NCBI GenBank assembly: GCA_004352715.1
Contig: SCFE01000050.1
Span: 624,814 to 677,552, forward strand
Reading direction: 5' to 3'
Length of the DNA stretch: 52,739 nucleotides
DNA from: Hofstenia miamia
Lineage: Eukaryota; Xenacoelomorpha; Acoela
This document shows positions 36,310 to 45,808 of this stretch, piece by piece. The first letter of the stretch is position 1. Each line of letters starts with the position of its first letter. The notes below the pieces were generated by a model. It was not told where the DNA came from. It worked only from the letters and a program-made list of their open reading frames with translations, and ran no database searches. Position numbers and translations under genes: made by a program.

Positions 36310-37026
36310 GTACGTTTGTTGTTTAAGTGTTAGCGACAAAGACAAAGGCAAATTCCATGTATGATTTCTTGTTTTTTACCGTTCGCTCATTGCATTTGAA
36401 TTGCTTAAGCCAAATGAAAATGTTTGTGAATGACTGATTAAATAACTTGGATTCATCACCCTGCTTAAGGAATGCTTTATGCAATACGAAGCAAAGCTTT
36501 ATAATGTTATTGATTTATTTATGTCAACCAGACCGGATCACATATCTGATCCCATCTCATTATTAAAAATTTTTTTCTTGAATGCAATCGAACATGTTCT
36601 GCAATTGACTTTAAAATCTATTAAATATTTTCTAACAGTTAAAACCAATTTATGTTATAGTTGGGATTCTAGCTCTGTCCTGACATTTTCAGTTTTTATA
36701 TGATCACGGATTTATTTATTTTTAATAATTTACTAGTTTTTTTGCTATAAGTATCGATTTAGTGTGAAATTGAAACAAGAATGTCCATCTGTAGTAAAAG
36801 ATTAAGTAATAATGAAATATATTTTATTTCCATTTTAAGTATTTCTAGCATCAAATAGTAACAGGAAAGCTTTTTTCTATGCTTCTCTTAACTTGTTAAC
36901 CAAACTGTTTGCCTAAAAAATGATTGTTGGGAGAATGATTGTGAATATGTAAAATTAACTAAAATAACAAGTTAAGGTAAAGCTATATTTTCTAGTGTTT
37001 TAAAAAGTCCTTCATACAAAGCTGAA
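36310..37026. other. Intron after exon 9
   Basis: AT-rich. A possible poly(A) signal for the antisense ORF (AATAAA on the minus strand) lies near 36820. Confidence 0.3.
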
Positions 37027-37374
37027 TTATAGTTTAAATTGTTCCCTGAGTTGACGTTGTACTTCGTGATTTATTGCATATTTGAGGGCAGTTTGTTCAT
37101 GCAACAGGTCTTTGAGATACTTTTTCATTGCATTAACGCTAGCACAGTGTTTGTCTGAATGGGTAATCGAAATTTTCGCCTCTTCTGTATGCAGTCGCTT
37201 GTAAAGCATCTTATTTCTAGCTTCTTCTTCCGAAATTCTCAGTTTCAGATTTAGTAGTTCAACTGATTGATCTCGTCTGCATGAGCTGCATATAGCTTCC
37301 AACAACTTCCCACTGGTGTGTAAGGCATTCTTCACAGCGTGCTTCGGTTTGTACGTTCTCTTAGTAGCCGGCAT
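37027..37374 (-). CDS. Intact antisense ORF, lysine-rich N-terminus and coiled coil
   Basis: 115 codons from ATG at 37374 to a stop at 37027, in the intron between exons 9 and 10 and on the opposite strand. The N-terminus is basic (Lys and Arg in the first 15 residues), residues 25-35 contain Cys-x2-Cys, and residues 40-112 are rich in Glu, Lys, Leu and Gln with heptad-like spacing that suggests a coiled coil. The upstream sequence is GC-richer than average and has repeats that could be a promoter. I do not recognise a family. It could be a nested single-exon gene, a retrocopy, or one exon of a gene on the minus strand. Confidence 0.45.
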   Translation of the reverse strand: MPATKRTYKPKHAVKNALHTSGKLLEAICSSCRRDQSVELLNLKLRISEEEARNKMLYKRLHTEEAKISITHSDKHCASVNAMKKYLKDLLHEQTALKYAINHEVQRQLREQFKL

Positions 37375-37507
37375 TTTACTAACTGCGCTAACACGATGAA
37401 GTATTTATGTATAAGTATTGTCGCTTGAAGGAAGCGGTTAATTAGCGCTAACGCGACGGGTGTTTGCGGTAATCAATCGACATGGGGCCGCGGTATTATC
37501 GATTGAT
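37375..37507 (-). promoter_or_regulatory. Candidate promoter of the antisense ORF
   Basis: A direct repeat GCGCTAACACGATG (37385-37398) and GCGCTAACGCGACG (37445-37458), and an inverted repeat ATCAATCGA (37472-37480) and TCGATTGAT (37499-37507). GC-rich patch in an AT-rich intron. Function inferred from position only. Confidence 0.3.
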
Positions 37508-38165
37508 GTAATTTCTGCATAATTTCAGTATTTACAAATTTGTAATTATTTTTATTGTGCTTTACGCACTCGAATCGGTTTTTAGGCTTAACCTAATCAA
37601 TATTTTAGTAGGAGTTTCAAAATGCATAATTTTCAATGGATATTACTTACCAACTTATTGCTGTTGCATGTATACATTAGACTCATCAAATGTTTTTTAA
37701 TTTATTATATTAAGTGAACAACGATGTTCATCTTAAATGTTTGAAAATTTTAAAATTACTAAAACCAAATTATGTATACATATTTTATTTTTGAAACTTC
37801 ACAACAAAAAGCAGAAATTGTTATAGTACTCTAAATTTGATATTTGTTTTGTATGCCTACATCTTTATCTAATTGACTCATAAATGCAGCTGTATCCATT
37901 GATCTGGTACAAATATATTTTCAAAGTTCAAATATACTCATTTTTCATCTTGAATTATTCCAACTTTGACAATGGATTTCTAGGACATACTCATTTTTCA
38001 ACTTTTCAAATTTATAATTTAGAACATTTCTTACATTTTGGAAGAAATGAACGCATTTTATTTCAATGAAGAGTCTTTTGAATAATAATTTTTATATGTG
38101 CATAGGGTTTTCCATGTATATCTAAGCATGCGTTTCTGTGTTACTGGACTGATTTCGGTTACTAT
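37508..38165. other. AT-rich intron sequence
   Basis: No feature recognised. Confidence 0.4.
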
Positions 38166-38990
38166 TAGAGAGTGACAGCCGATAGCCGATAATCGGGCAC
38201 CCAGATATCAAGTTGTTGGATCGGGTCAAGTTCGGGCACACAGCTTTGGATTGATAAATCAAAAGGTTCCTGATGTTAGTCAGTACTGGATTTGAGAAAG
38301 ATCCAAGACATTAGGTACCAATGAATTCCTTCTTAATCCTATCAGAAAACGATTGATGTTAGTTGTCATTTGACCATAACGTTAAATATTCGAATAAAAG
38401 TCAACGTTTCGAGTCGGGTTCGGGTAGTAAATATTCGGATAGGGTCGGGTTCGTGTCCATGCTTGACTCAGCAGCCCTGACGTTCCTGAAATCTAGTGGA
38501 TAACAGTAATAATGTGTGTCAAAGTTTTCATGAGATATTATTCTTCTCAATTAGATGATCCCATTTAGTTTATTAGAGTTTTTATATCGAGGCTATATAT
38601 TATGTTTTTTACTTTTATAAAGCTGATCGATTTACTATTGNNNNNNNNNNNNNNNNNNNNNTGAAATCTAGTGGATAACAGTAATAATGTGTGTCAAAGT
38701 TTTCATGAGATATTATTCTTCTCAATTAGATGATCCCATTTAGTTTATTAGAGTTTTTATATCGAGGCTATATATTATGTTTTTTACTTTTATAAAGCTG
38801 ATCGATTTACTATTGCTTTTTTCAAATGCGACTAATGATGCACTACATTAGATAATTCAAAACCAGAACTCATCCTGGCCTGGCAAGGTTGTTATTTGAG
38901 GATTCGCAAGCCCGGGCCCGAGCCTTGTTCTCCTAAAAGCCTGGCCCGGGTACAAATCTTGTTTGGTCAGTAGATAATTTAACCAACGTT
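38166..38990. repeat. Clusters of CGGGTTCGGGT and CCCGGGCCCG motifs
   Basis: Short GC-rich motifs recur at 38208-38245 and 38410-38455 (CGGGTTCGGGT type) and at 38905-38950 (GCCCGGGCCCGAG type). Such clusters are common near ends of hAT elements. No clean ends found. A 21-N gap with a 154-bp repeated flank lies inside. Confidence 0.35.
38641..38661. other. Assembly gap (21 N)
   Basis: Bases 38487-38640 and 38662-38815 look identical by eye. Confidence 0.99.
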
Positions 38991-39159
38991 GCTGCTCAGT
39001 TTTAGATAGTATATAAACTGTAATCAGTTGGGATCGGAAAAATGTGTGCTAAAGGTAATCAAAATATGTAATAAATATGTTCTTAATACCCATGAAATAT
39101 GTGATGAAAATATTTGACCAAAACTTATATTTTACTAAGGAAACGTATTAATAATCAAT

Positions 39160-39650
39160 GTATACATAAGGCTTATCTCTCAACTCATTCTTTACTTTTG
39201 AACAGAGAGTTTCAACTTCCACTGATGTAATGGGGCAATACATGAATTCACATTCTTTGTCCTGAATAACATCATAGCATTGTGATCCTGTTTTGATGGC
39301 ATCAAATTTGTTTTTAGCAGCAGATAATTCACTAAAACCGCAGAAAATTCATCTGCATTCTCAATTGCTTACAGTAGAGACGTTTTTTTCTGATAGACAC
39401 ACTTGGGCTGCTAAAGCAGGTTCCAAACCATTGAGCGTTGCTAAGCTAGTCTGCAAATAACTGTATTAAATGCATGTTTCACGTTTATCAACACTTCATC
39501 ACCACCCACGCCATCTATTCAATCCTGGATTTCTCTGAAATGTTTTGCAATATATACATATTGCACATTTGGCCCATGCTCCCTATCGTGTCAAAACAGA
39601 GCGGAGTGGTAAAGATAAGGGAAGGATTTTTTTCTTGTTGACAACTTAGC
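39160..39650 (-). mobile_element. hAT-superfamily transposase C-terminal relic
   Basis: The minus strand near 39325-39185 reads Ser-Ala-Ala-Lys-Asn-Lys-Phe-Asp, then Cys-Pro-Ile-Thr-Ser-Val-Glu-Val-Glu and a Lys-Asn-Glu-Leu piece. This resembles the Pro-Ile-Thr-Ser ... Val-Glu-Arg-Ser-Phe-Ser block in the C-terminal part of one group of hAT-like transposases. The upstream part is full of stops. Family assignment is from motif memory and moderate. Confidence 0.45.
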
Positions 39651-39699
39651 CAAAACTTGCTTTAGAGAACCAATGGCTTGATCAATGCTATTGTTGCTT

Positions 39700-41400
39700 A
39701 TAAATGCGAATATTTGATAAAATATTCGATATTTCATTAAGATGAAATGTGTGAAAATAGGTGCTATTGACTAGTTTCTACATGTCTAAAAATGACGTTT
39801 TCGGTCAAAAACTTATTTCCACTCACTTGCAATGCTCTAACAAAATATGTAATCACCTAGTTTTCACTGCCCATTGAAAATGAATAGCCCAAAAACAATT
39901 TAGTTTATTTATTCCTTTTAATATTCTTTAACTATTACATTCAAAATTTGTAGAACGCCACCAAAAACTGTCACTGGTATATTTGAATTGCACTGATTAC
40001 CAAATGCCACCCCTAAATTGTCGTAACAGCATTTTTAAAATACTTTTTTGAATCATAAGCAAAGTAATATTTTATTTTGCCTAGAACTAAAAACTAACTT
40101 CTCTAACAAATAAACCATTACCAATTGAATTTCACGTTTGGTAATATATTTTACTTCTAAAAATTTATTTCAAACACAAAATATTAACGGCAAAATCTAG
40201 TCGAACGCTAAAGAATTTGATAAACGCGGTACTGGCCACTTCAAAGCGGCATTGGCTTTGGAAATCGCACCGATTGGCGGCTGCAGTGAAAGTGCCTACT
40301 CGAGTGAAATATGCTTTCGTTAATAACATAGACTATGTTACATAGGTCTTGCGATCATCGACAATTATCAGGGATGTCGTGGAAATTATCCTTACCCACC
40401 CGAATCCTATTTGCGGTGTTGAAATGCATGCACCTATGCCATAAAACACTAGACATTAATTTTCCATTTTCATTGTTTGTATGCTTCTTTGGCCTAGGTA
40501 CAAAGATGCCCACATGTCGCTTGTATTGTGAGTGATTGTATGTACAGGTCACAAATCAGTATCCGAAATTTAATCTAATGGTAGATACACGTGCCTTATC
40601 GGATAGATACGATGCACGGAAAAATTATGTAGTACGAGTTTCGTTACACTACACGAAACTATTATTTCATTTTTTGTTGTAGTCTTTTGACTATCAAAAG
40701 TAGACTCAGGTTTTCTGCAAGACAGTGCCTGATAGCCGAAACAACAATGTTACCACGATTGTCATGTGTAATATTTGAGAGTTTTTTTTCCAGCACTATT
40801 CATTATTGTAATTATTTTGCATACTGGCAATTGAAAATATTTTAAGGCATTAACATTAAATAACTATCATTTTTGTTTAACTTGGAATAATATTGAATTC
40901 AAAAACTAGCATATGTATAATAGGATATCACTCGTTTGAGGAAGATTTAAATTTTTGCCCTCAAGTGACAGTAATATCCCATTTTAGGCAATTATTTTAT
41001 TTTTTTGTCGTCTGTTAATATAATTTTCAAAATCGCCTGTTAAGATTAATTCAGACGGTATGTGGTAATTTAACACAACCCGTTTAAATTTTGGTGTTGG
41101 GAGAATGGACATGGACAAATCCAAATACACGATACACGAAATACACGATATCTACATATACACAAAAATATGTGCATGCAAATATTTACAATATATATTA
41201 GTTATACATACACGATGCGTGAAAAGGGCGATAGCATCAATTATTTGTCAGAAATGCTTTCGAAACTAAGCAAGCCGAACGTGCTGTGATATTGAAACAA
41301 ACGTTTTTACTAAGCAATTATTCATTTACAGTGAATGATATTGTTTAAGCTCAAGCATATCCCTTTGTATTTATTTGAAACGCCATACTTGGTAGTCCAC
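39700..41400. other. Intron sequence, no firm feature
   Basis: Nothing recognised except runs of ACACGATA-type words near 41130-41220, which may belong to the left flank or end of the following Tc1. Confidence 0.3.
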
Positions 41401-41430
41401 TAGTAATGCATTTCACTTTTGTGATTGGAC

Positions 41431-42336
41431 AGAAAGCTTACTGACCGCGATCTCCGTCATATGCGTGATATTTCAGTAAAGTCGCCAAAGTCTTCGCCCC
41501 GAGAAGTGAAAACGTTGATGGGTACTTCGGGCGATAATCTGAGCGTGCGAATCAAGCTGACTGCCATGCGATTAAACCACGAAAATGGCCACTGCTGACA
41601 AAGCCAAACAGGAAAAAAGGTACCCGTGGGCCCTTGATCACCAGGAGTGGACAATCGATGATTGGAAAAAAGTGCTCTTCACCGACGAAACAATGATTGA
41701 AGTTGTCGGCCCTTCGAGCCGGAGCATTGCCACTTCACTGTGAAGCACCCATCTCAGGTTATGATATGGGTATGCTTCTCTTACCAGGGTACTGGTCGCG
41801 CTCATGTCGTGGAAGGAAACCGTAATATAACAGTGAGAGTTATATTACGAAGATCATCAATGGCAAAGGCCTGTTTCAGCAATATAATGCACCTTGCCAC
41901 CTCAGTAAACGCACAAAAACCCATATTGCTTCAAAGAACATTCGAATGCTGAATTGGCCACGAGTATCACACGACATGAACCCCATTGCTAAATCTTTGG
42001 AGTATCATAAAATGCCGTCTCCGGCTAATGGGAGTAGTACGAAAGCAAAAAATCATTGCTTCATTTCTCAACGTTTGGTTCAAGGACGAGGAAATTAAAA
42101 AAATTTGCCAAAATTTGGTCATTTACATGCTTTCGCGAGTTGAAGCATTGATTGCTGCAAAGGGCGGCAACACGAAGTATTGATGTGAAAACTCCCAGTA
42201 TTCATTTTCCTGATGTTTGTGAACATGTTTGATCGTTTGAAATATATTTTGTGTTGGCTTAAAGTCTTACTCTAAAAAAAAATACAAAAAATATAAATTT
42301 TTTTTATTATGCAAACTTGCTGGGACGCACTGTAGT
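41431..42336 (+). mobile_element. Tc1 transposase relic with mutated catalytic residues
   Basis: Begins Lys-Leu-Thr-Asp-Arg-Asp-Leu-Arg near 41431 and includes Val-Leu-Phe-Thr-Asp-Glu-Thr (first Asp, near 41680) and a Val-Met-Ile-Trp-Val-Cys piece near 41760. The second Asp is replaced: the motif reads Gln-Gln-Tyr-Asn-Ala-Pro-Cys-His near 41880. The last motif near 41975 reads Asp-Met-Asn-Pro-Ile and then loses Glu-Asn-Leu-Trp to an indel. The right end carries a Tc1-type terminal sequence GCTGGGACGCACTGTA. Several frameshifts. Confidence 0.8.
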
Positions 42337-42361
42337 GTACTTAATACAATTGACTTTTTTT

Positions 42362-42562
42362 ATGCTGCTATTAATAATGGTAAGGACTGATGCTGGTTTA
42401 TCAGATGATACTCCTTGTCATGAGATTTCACATTCTATATCACCGAATGCCATAAATTTGGAAGACGCAATAGATGACATTAGTGACTCATTTGATTCTG
42501 AAAATGGATGTGATGAATCAGAATCAAAGAAGTGCAAGCAAAATTTGCATGACAGTATTTGA
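42362..42562 (+). CDS. Small acidic ORF, uncharacterised
   Basis: 66 codons: a hydrophobic start (Met-Leu-Leu-Leu-Ile-Met-Val), then an acidic, serine-rich stretch with three cysteines and many Asp and Glu, ending Lys-Lys-Cys-Lys and a short tail. It could be a small secreted protein, or the acidic N-terminus of a piggyBac-type transposase, as an 18-bp palindrome of the kind seen in piggyBac ends follows. Two AATAAA-like signals lie at 43240-43255 after the second copy. Start chosen at the first ATG. Confidence 0.3.
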   Translation: MLLLIMVRTDAGLSDDTPCHEISHSISPNAINLEDAIDDISDSFDSENGCDESESKKCKQNLHDSI

Positions 42563-42700
42563 GTATTTTCATTGAGAAAAATAGACAAAGTTTTTTATTA
42601 TTGTTATTCGAATGAATTGTATTTTTACATGTTTTGCAACATATTGAATGTTTTTTTCTGAATTTCCTTATTTCCTTAATAGTGCGACTTCATGCTGAGA

Positions 42701-42718
42701 TGTATCATATATGATACA
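42701..42718. repeat. 18-bp perfect palindrome
   Basis: TGTATCATATATGATACA, repeated at 43140-43157 in the duplicated block. It resembles the palindromes inside the piggyBac-type MITE at 50486 and 50769. Confidence 0.8.
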
Positions 42719-42780
42719 AAAAAAGTTCATGTTGAAACTAGAAAGTTTCTAATTTTTGTAAACTGCCATGGGTTATGTTC

Positions 42781-42781
42781 N
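42781..42781. other. Assembly join (single N)
   Basis: 42343-42780 and 42782-43219 match with one difference that I noticed. Confidence 0.98.
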
Positions 42782-42800
42782 AATACAATTGACTTTTTTT

Positions 42801-43001
42801 ATGCTGCTATTAATAATGGTAAGGACTGATGCTGGTTTATCAGATGATACTCCTTGTCATGAGATTTCACATTCTATATCACCGAATGCCATAAATTTGG
42901 AAGACGCAATAGATGACATTAGTGACTCATTTGATTCTGAAAATGGATGTGATGAATCAGAATCAAAGAAGTGCAAGCAAAATTTGCATGACAGTATTTG
43001 A
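42801..43001 (+). CDS. Second copy of the small acidic ORF, likely assembly duplicate
   Basis: Identical to the ORF at 42362-42562. It lies in a 438-bp repeat that begins right after the single N at 42781, so it is probably the same locus assembled twice. Confidence 0.25.
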   Translation: MLLLIMVRTDAGLSDDTPCHEISHSISPNAINLEDAIDDISDSFDSENGCDESESKKCKQNLHDSI

Positions 43002-43219
43002 GTATTTTCATTGAGAAAAATAGACAAAGTTTTTTATTATTGTTATTCGAATGAATTGTATTTTTACATGTTTTGCAACATATTGAATGTTTTTTTCTGA
43101 ATTTCCTTATTTCCTTAATAGTGCGACTTCATGCTGAGATGTATCATATATGATACAAAAAAAGTTCATGTTGAAACTAGAAAGTTTCTAATTTTTGTAA
43201 ACTGTCATGGGTTATGTTC

Positions 43220-43920
43220 TCAATCATTGGCAATTAAGGCTGACTGAATAAACAAAATAAATTATTTGGATCTCAGGCCTCAGGAGGTTAAAATGTTATT
43301 AAAATGAAAACTAAAAAATTAACACAAACAGAATATAACTCTCTAGAAAACGTGCATGCCTGTTTTTCTAATGACAGAATTGTCGATAAACATGCCAGTT
43401 TGTAACTAAGCAATAAAAGGCAAGATCAATAATATCGTTTCTAAGGAAGTATGCATACTATGTAATTTTTAAATCCTACATAATGCCCAGTATTTATATA
43501 ATAGTTGTGCTATTTTGGCCTTCTCGCCTCCCACTTGTGTTCTTAAAGTCCTATTAGTGAAGTCTCGTTTTAAAAATTGTTTATGTTGAAAATTTCTGTT
43601 TTCCATGAATAAAAGACGTTTTAGAAAAACTGACTCTCATTTGTATAAATATTAACCTTAAGGTTTTTGGAGAGAATCTCACAAATTATTGCACTTTTTG
43701 CAATATATGATTAGATTTTGTATAACTTGCAAATTAATAATTATTTTGCAATTGTAGCAAAAATTTGAAGCGCGCCTGGGGACACCTGTGTTGTGACGTG
43801 TAAATTAGCATTAAAGTATTATTTTTTTTCTTACAAGTTTTGATTAAATTTTCTAATTGATGAAAACCCTGGAAAATGATGAATTTGTGAAAGTAAATTT
43901 TTAAGCTTCTCTATTTATAG
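43220..43920. other. Intron before exon 10
   Basis: The last 60 bases resemble the end of the intron before exon 9. Nothing else seen. Confidence 0.4.
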
Positions 43921-44055
43921 GAAGCCAGTGGTGATGCGCGTAAAGATTGTGCAAAATATAAGAAACAATGGGAAGCTGAGAAGGCTAAAGGCTCAAACGA
44001 AGTTGTCATTGAAAGTATTTACAAAACTTATCAATCTTGTCTTGCTGAAAGTAGG
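43921..44055 (+). CDS. Module exon 10, long-loop type
   Basis: 45 codons between acceptor TTATAG and a full-consensus donor GTAAGT. Same layout as exon 9: Cys10, Tyr13, Trp17, Tyr34, Tyr37, Cys40, Leu41, ending Ala-Glu-Ser-Arg. Substitutions relative to exon 9 are conservative or charge swaps (for example Glu-Lys to Ala-Lys after Cys10). The open frame despite many silent changes suggests purifying selection, though I did not compute it. Confidence 0.78.
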
Positions 44056-45230
44056 GTAAGTCTGTTGTTAGAATCACAGCAGATAGGACAGCATTAGCCC
44101 AAATTAACAAGTACAAGTTGATAGAGACCCATAGTGCTGTAAAATATAATTAGCAGTAATTTTTGAATGTGCGCGAATAATCACTTCAAATCATAAGTTT
44201 ATTTCCTTGATGTTTTTGGTTTTTGTGTACTGTATAAAACCTTTTCCTTTAAATATACTTAATTCTAGATTAAATTTGTTGAACATTATTATCATTGACT
44301 TCTAAGTCTCTGTATTACAGAAATCTAAAAATACATGGATTCCGTTTAGATTTTTAGGTTATGGAATGGTTGGCATTTATTGGATAGATGACAGTTTGCT
44401 TAGTTACAATAACTTGAATTTTATGTAAATATGCACCTAATGGATGTTTGAGAAGTGAGTACTGCCGTGACCTTCTCTCTTTGGCATCCATTTGATATTT
44501 TATGGGAATAGTTATTATTTTAGATTTTTAGAAAATTCCTTTGTGATCTAAATTGCTAATCATACATTGGAACAACTTTCTTCAAAAACTCCTTTGCAAT
44601 GCCAATTTTTGGGAAATTTTAGCAGCATAAGCGCATTTTCTACATTTTGGGCTGAGACAAACACTGCATCAGTATAGTATTTTGTTGCAACATGGAGTCT
44701 AAACTATTATTGCTTAAGTCTGTTAACTTGATTCATCAAGAGTTGTCTCAAGACAGATCCCATGGCATGTTCTCTGAAGTTTATGCCAATGAAGGATTTC
44801 ACGAGTTGTAGCATAAATTGTTATATTTGAATTCAGTGCTGATGACTATTTGTGTACAGATTAATAGCACTTGCTGCTGCGATGTCCAACAGATTATAGA
44901 AACCGCCAAGTTCCAGGCTTGAGTAGTAGTATGCAATCTAAAATGACGCCATATTTATTTTTATTATAAAAATTACAATTTACAGTTTTGTTTTACCGAA
45001 TTTGATATTTTCATGTAAACTGGCGGAGAAGAACACGGTTTGTTCTCTTGATATTGTGATCATTATGTTGGCGTCCCCATCTTTTGATGAACTTTAATTG
45101 TTGTTATGCTTTGAATTTATCAAAAATATCAATTCCGAGCCATATCCGTCATAAAAACTTTGTATGTACATTGCTTTTTTTATTCTTTCCCGAATACCAT
45201 TGTCCATATGCTTCATTTCGTTTAACACAA
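44056..45230. other. Intron after exon 10
   Basis: Nothing clear; the part near 45000 may be upstream sequence of the non-LTR fragment. Confidence 0.35.
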
Positions 45231-45632
45231 GAAAACAATAACAGCATCGCTAATAAAATGCATATCAAACCTATAAATAAGCAAAACTCAATAGCGTTGA
45301 ATAAAATAGTTCCACAGGGATCAATTTTAGCTCCAATACTATTTTTAGCTTTTATAAATGACTTACCAAATTGTTGTCAATCGCTTTGCTACATTTTTGC
45401 TGATGATGTGAAGATTTCAAACAATAACTTTCAAGAATTAGTAGTTGATACTGAAAGAATTATAAAATGGGCTGCAACTAATAAAAGGAAATTTAACTTC
45501 CACAAGTTTCATTTAATGAGTATCAATTCTTCATACATAGCGCATAAAATAGAAACTGAAAATCTTCAGATTGATACTTCCAAACATGTGAATGATTTAG
45601 GAGTTAATATATCGTATAATTTATCGTGGTAA
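45231..45632 (+). mobile_element. Non-LTR retrotransposon reverse transcriptase fragment
   Basis: Open frame with Val-Pro-Gln-Gly-Ser-Ile-Leu-Ala-Pro, Phe-Ile-Asn-Asp-Leu-Pro, the catalytic box Phe-Ala-Asp-Asp, then Trp-Ala-Ala-Thr-Asn-Lys and a Leu-Gly-Val-Asn-Ile piece. These are domains 4-7 of a LINE reverse transcriptase. Unlike the relic at 2080-3460 it is open for about 130 codons, so it is younger. It ends shortly before a 148-N gap; the rest is absent. Confidence 0.88.
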
Positions 45633-45644
45633 TATCATATTTTT

Positions 45645-45792
45645 NNNNNNNNNNNNNNNNNNNNNNNNNNNNNNNNNNNNNNNNNNNNNNNNNNNNNNNN
45701 NNNNNNNNNNNNNNNNNNNNNNNNNNNNNNNNNNNNNNNNNNNNNNNNNNNNNNNNNNNNNNNNNNNNNNNNNNNNNNNNNNNNNNNNNNNN
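45645..45792. other. Assembly gap (148 N)
   Basis: Bounded on the right by an AGT microsatellite at 45793-45808. Confidence 0.99.
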
Positions 45793-45808
45793 AGTAGTAG
45801 TAGTAGTA

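Noticed and set aside
36479-36703. 74-codon plus-strand frame after exon 9
   Set aside because: Hydrophobic AT-rich frame without motifs; intron sequence.
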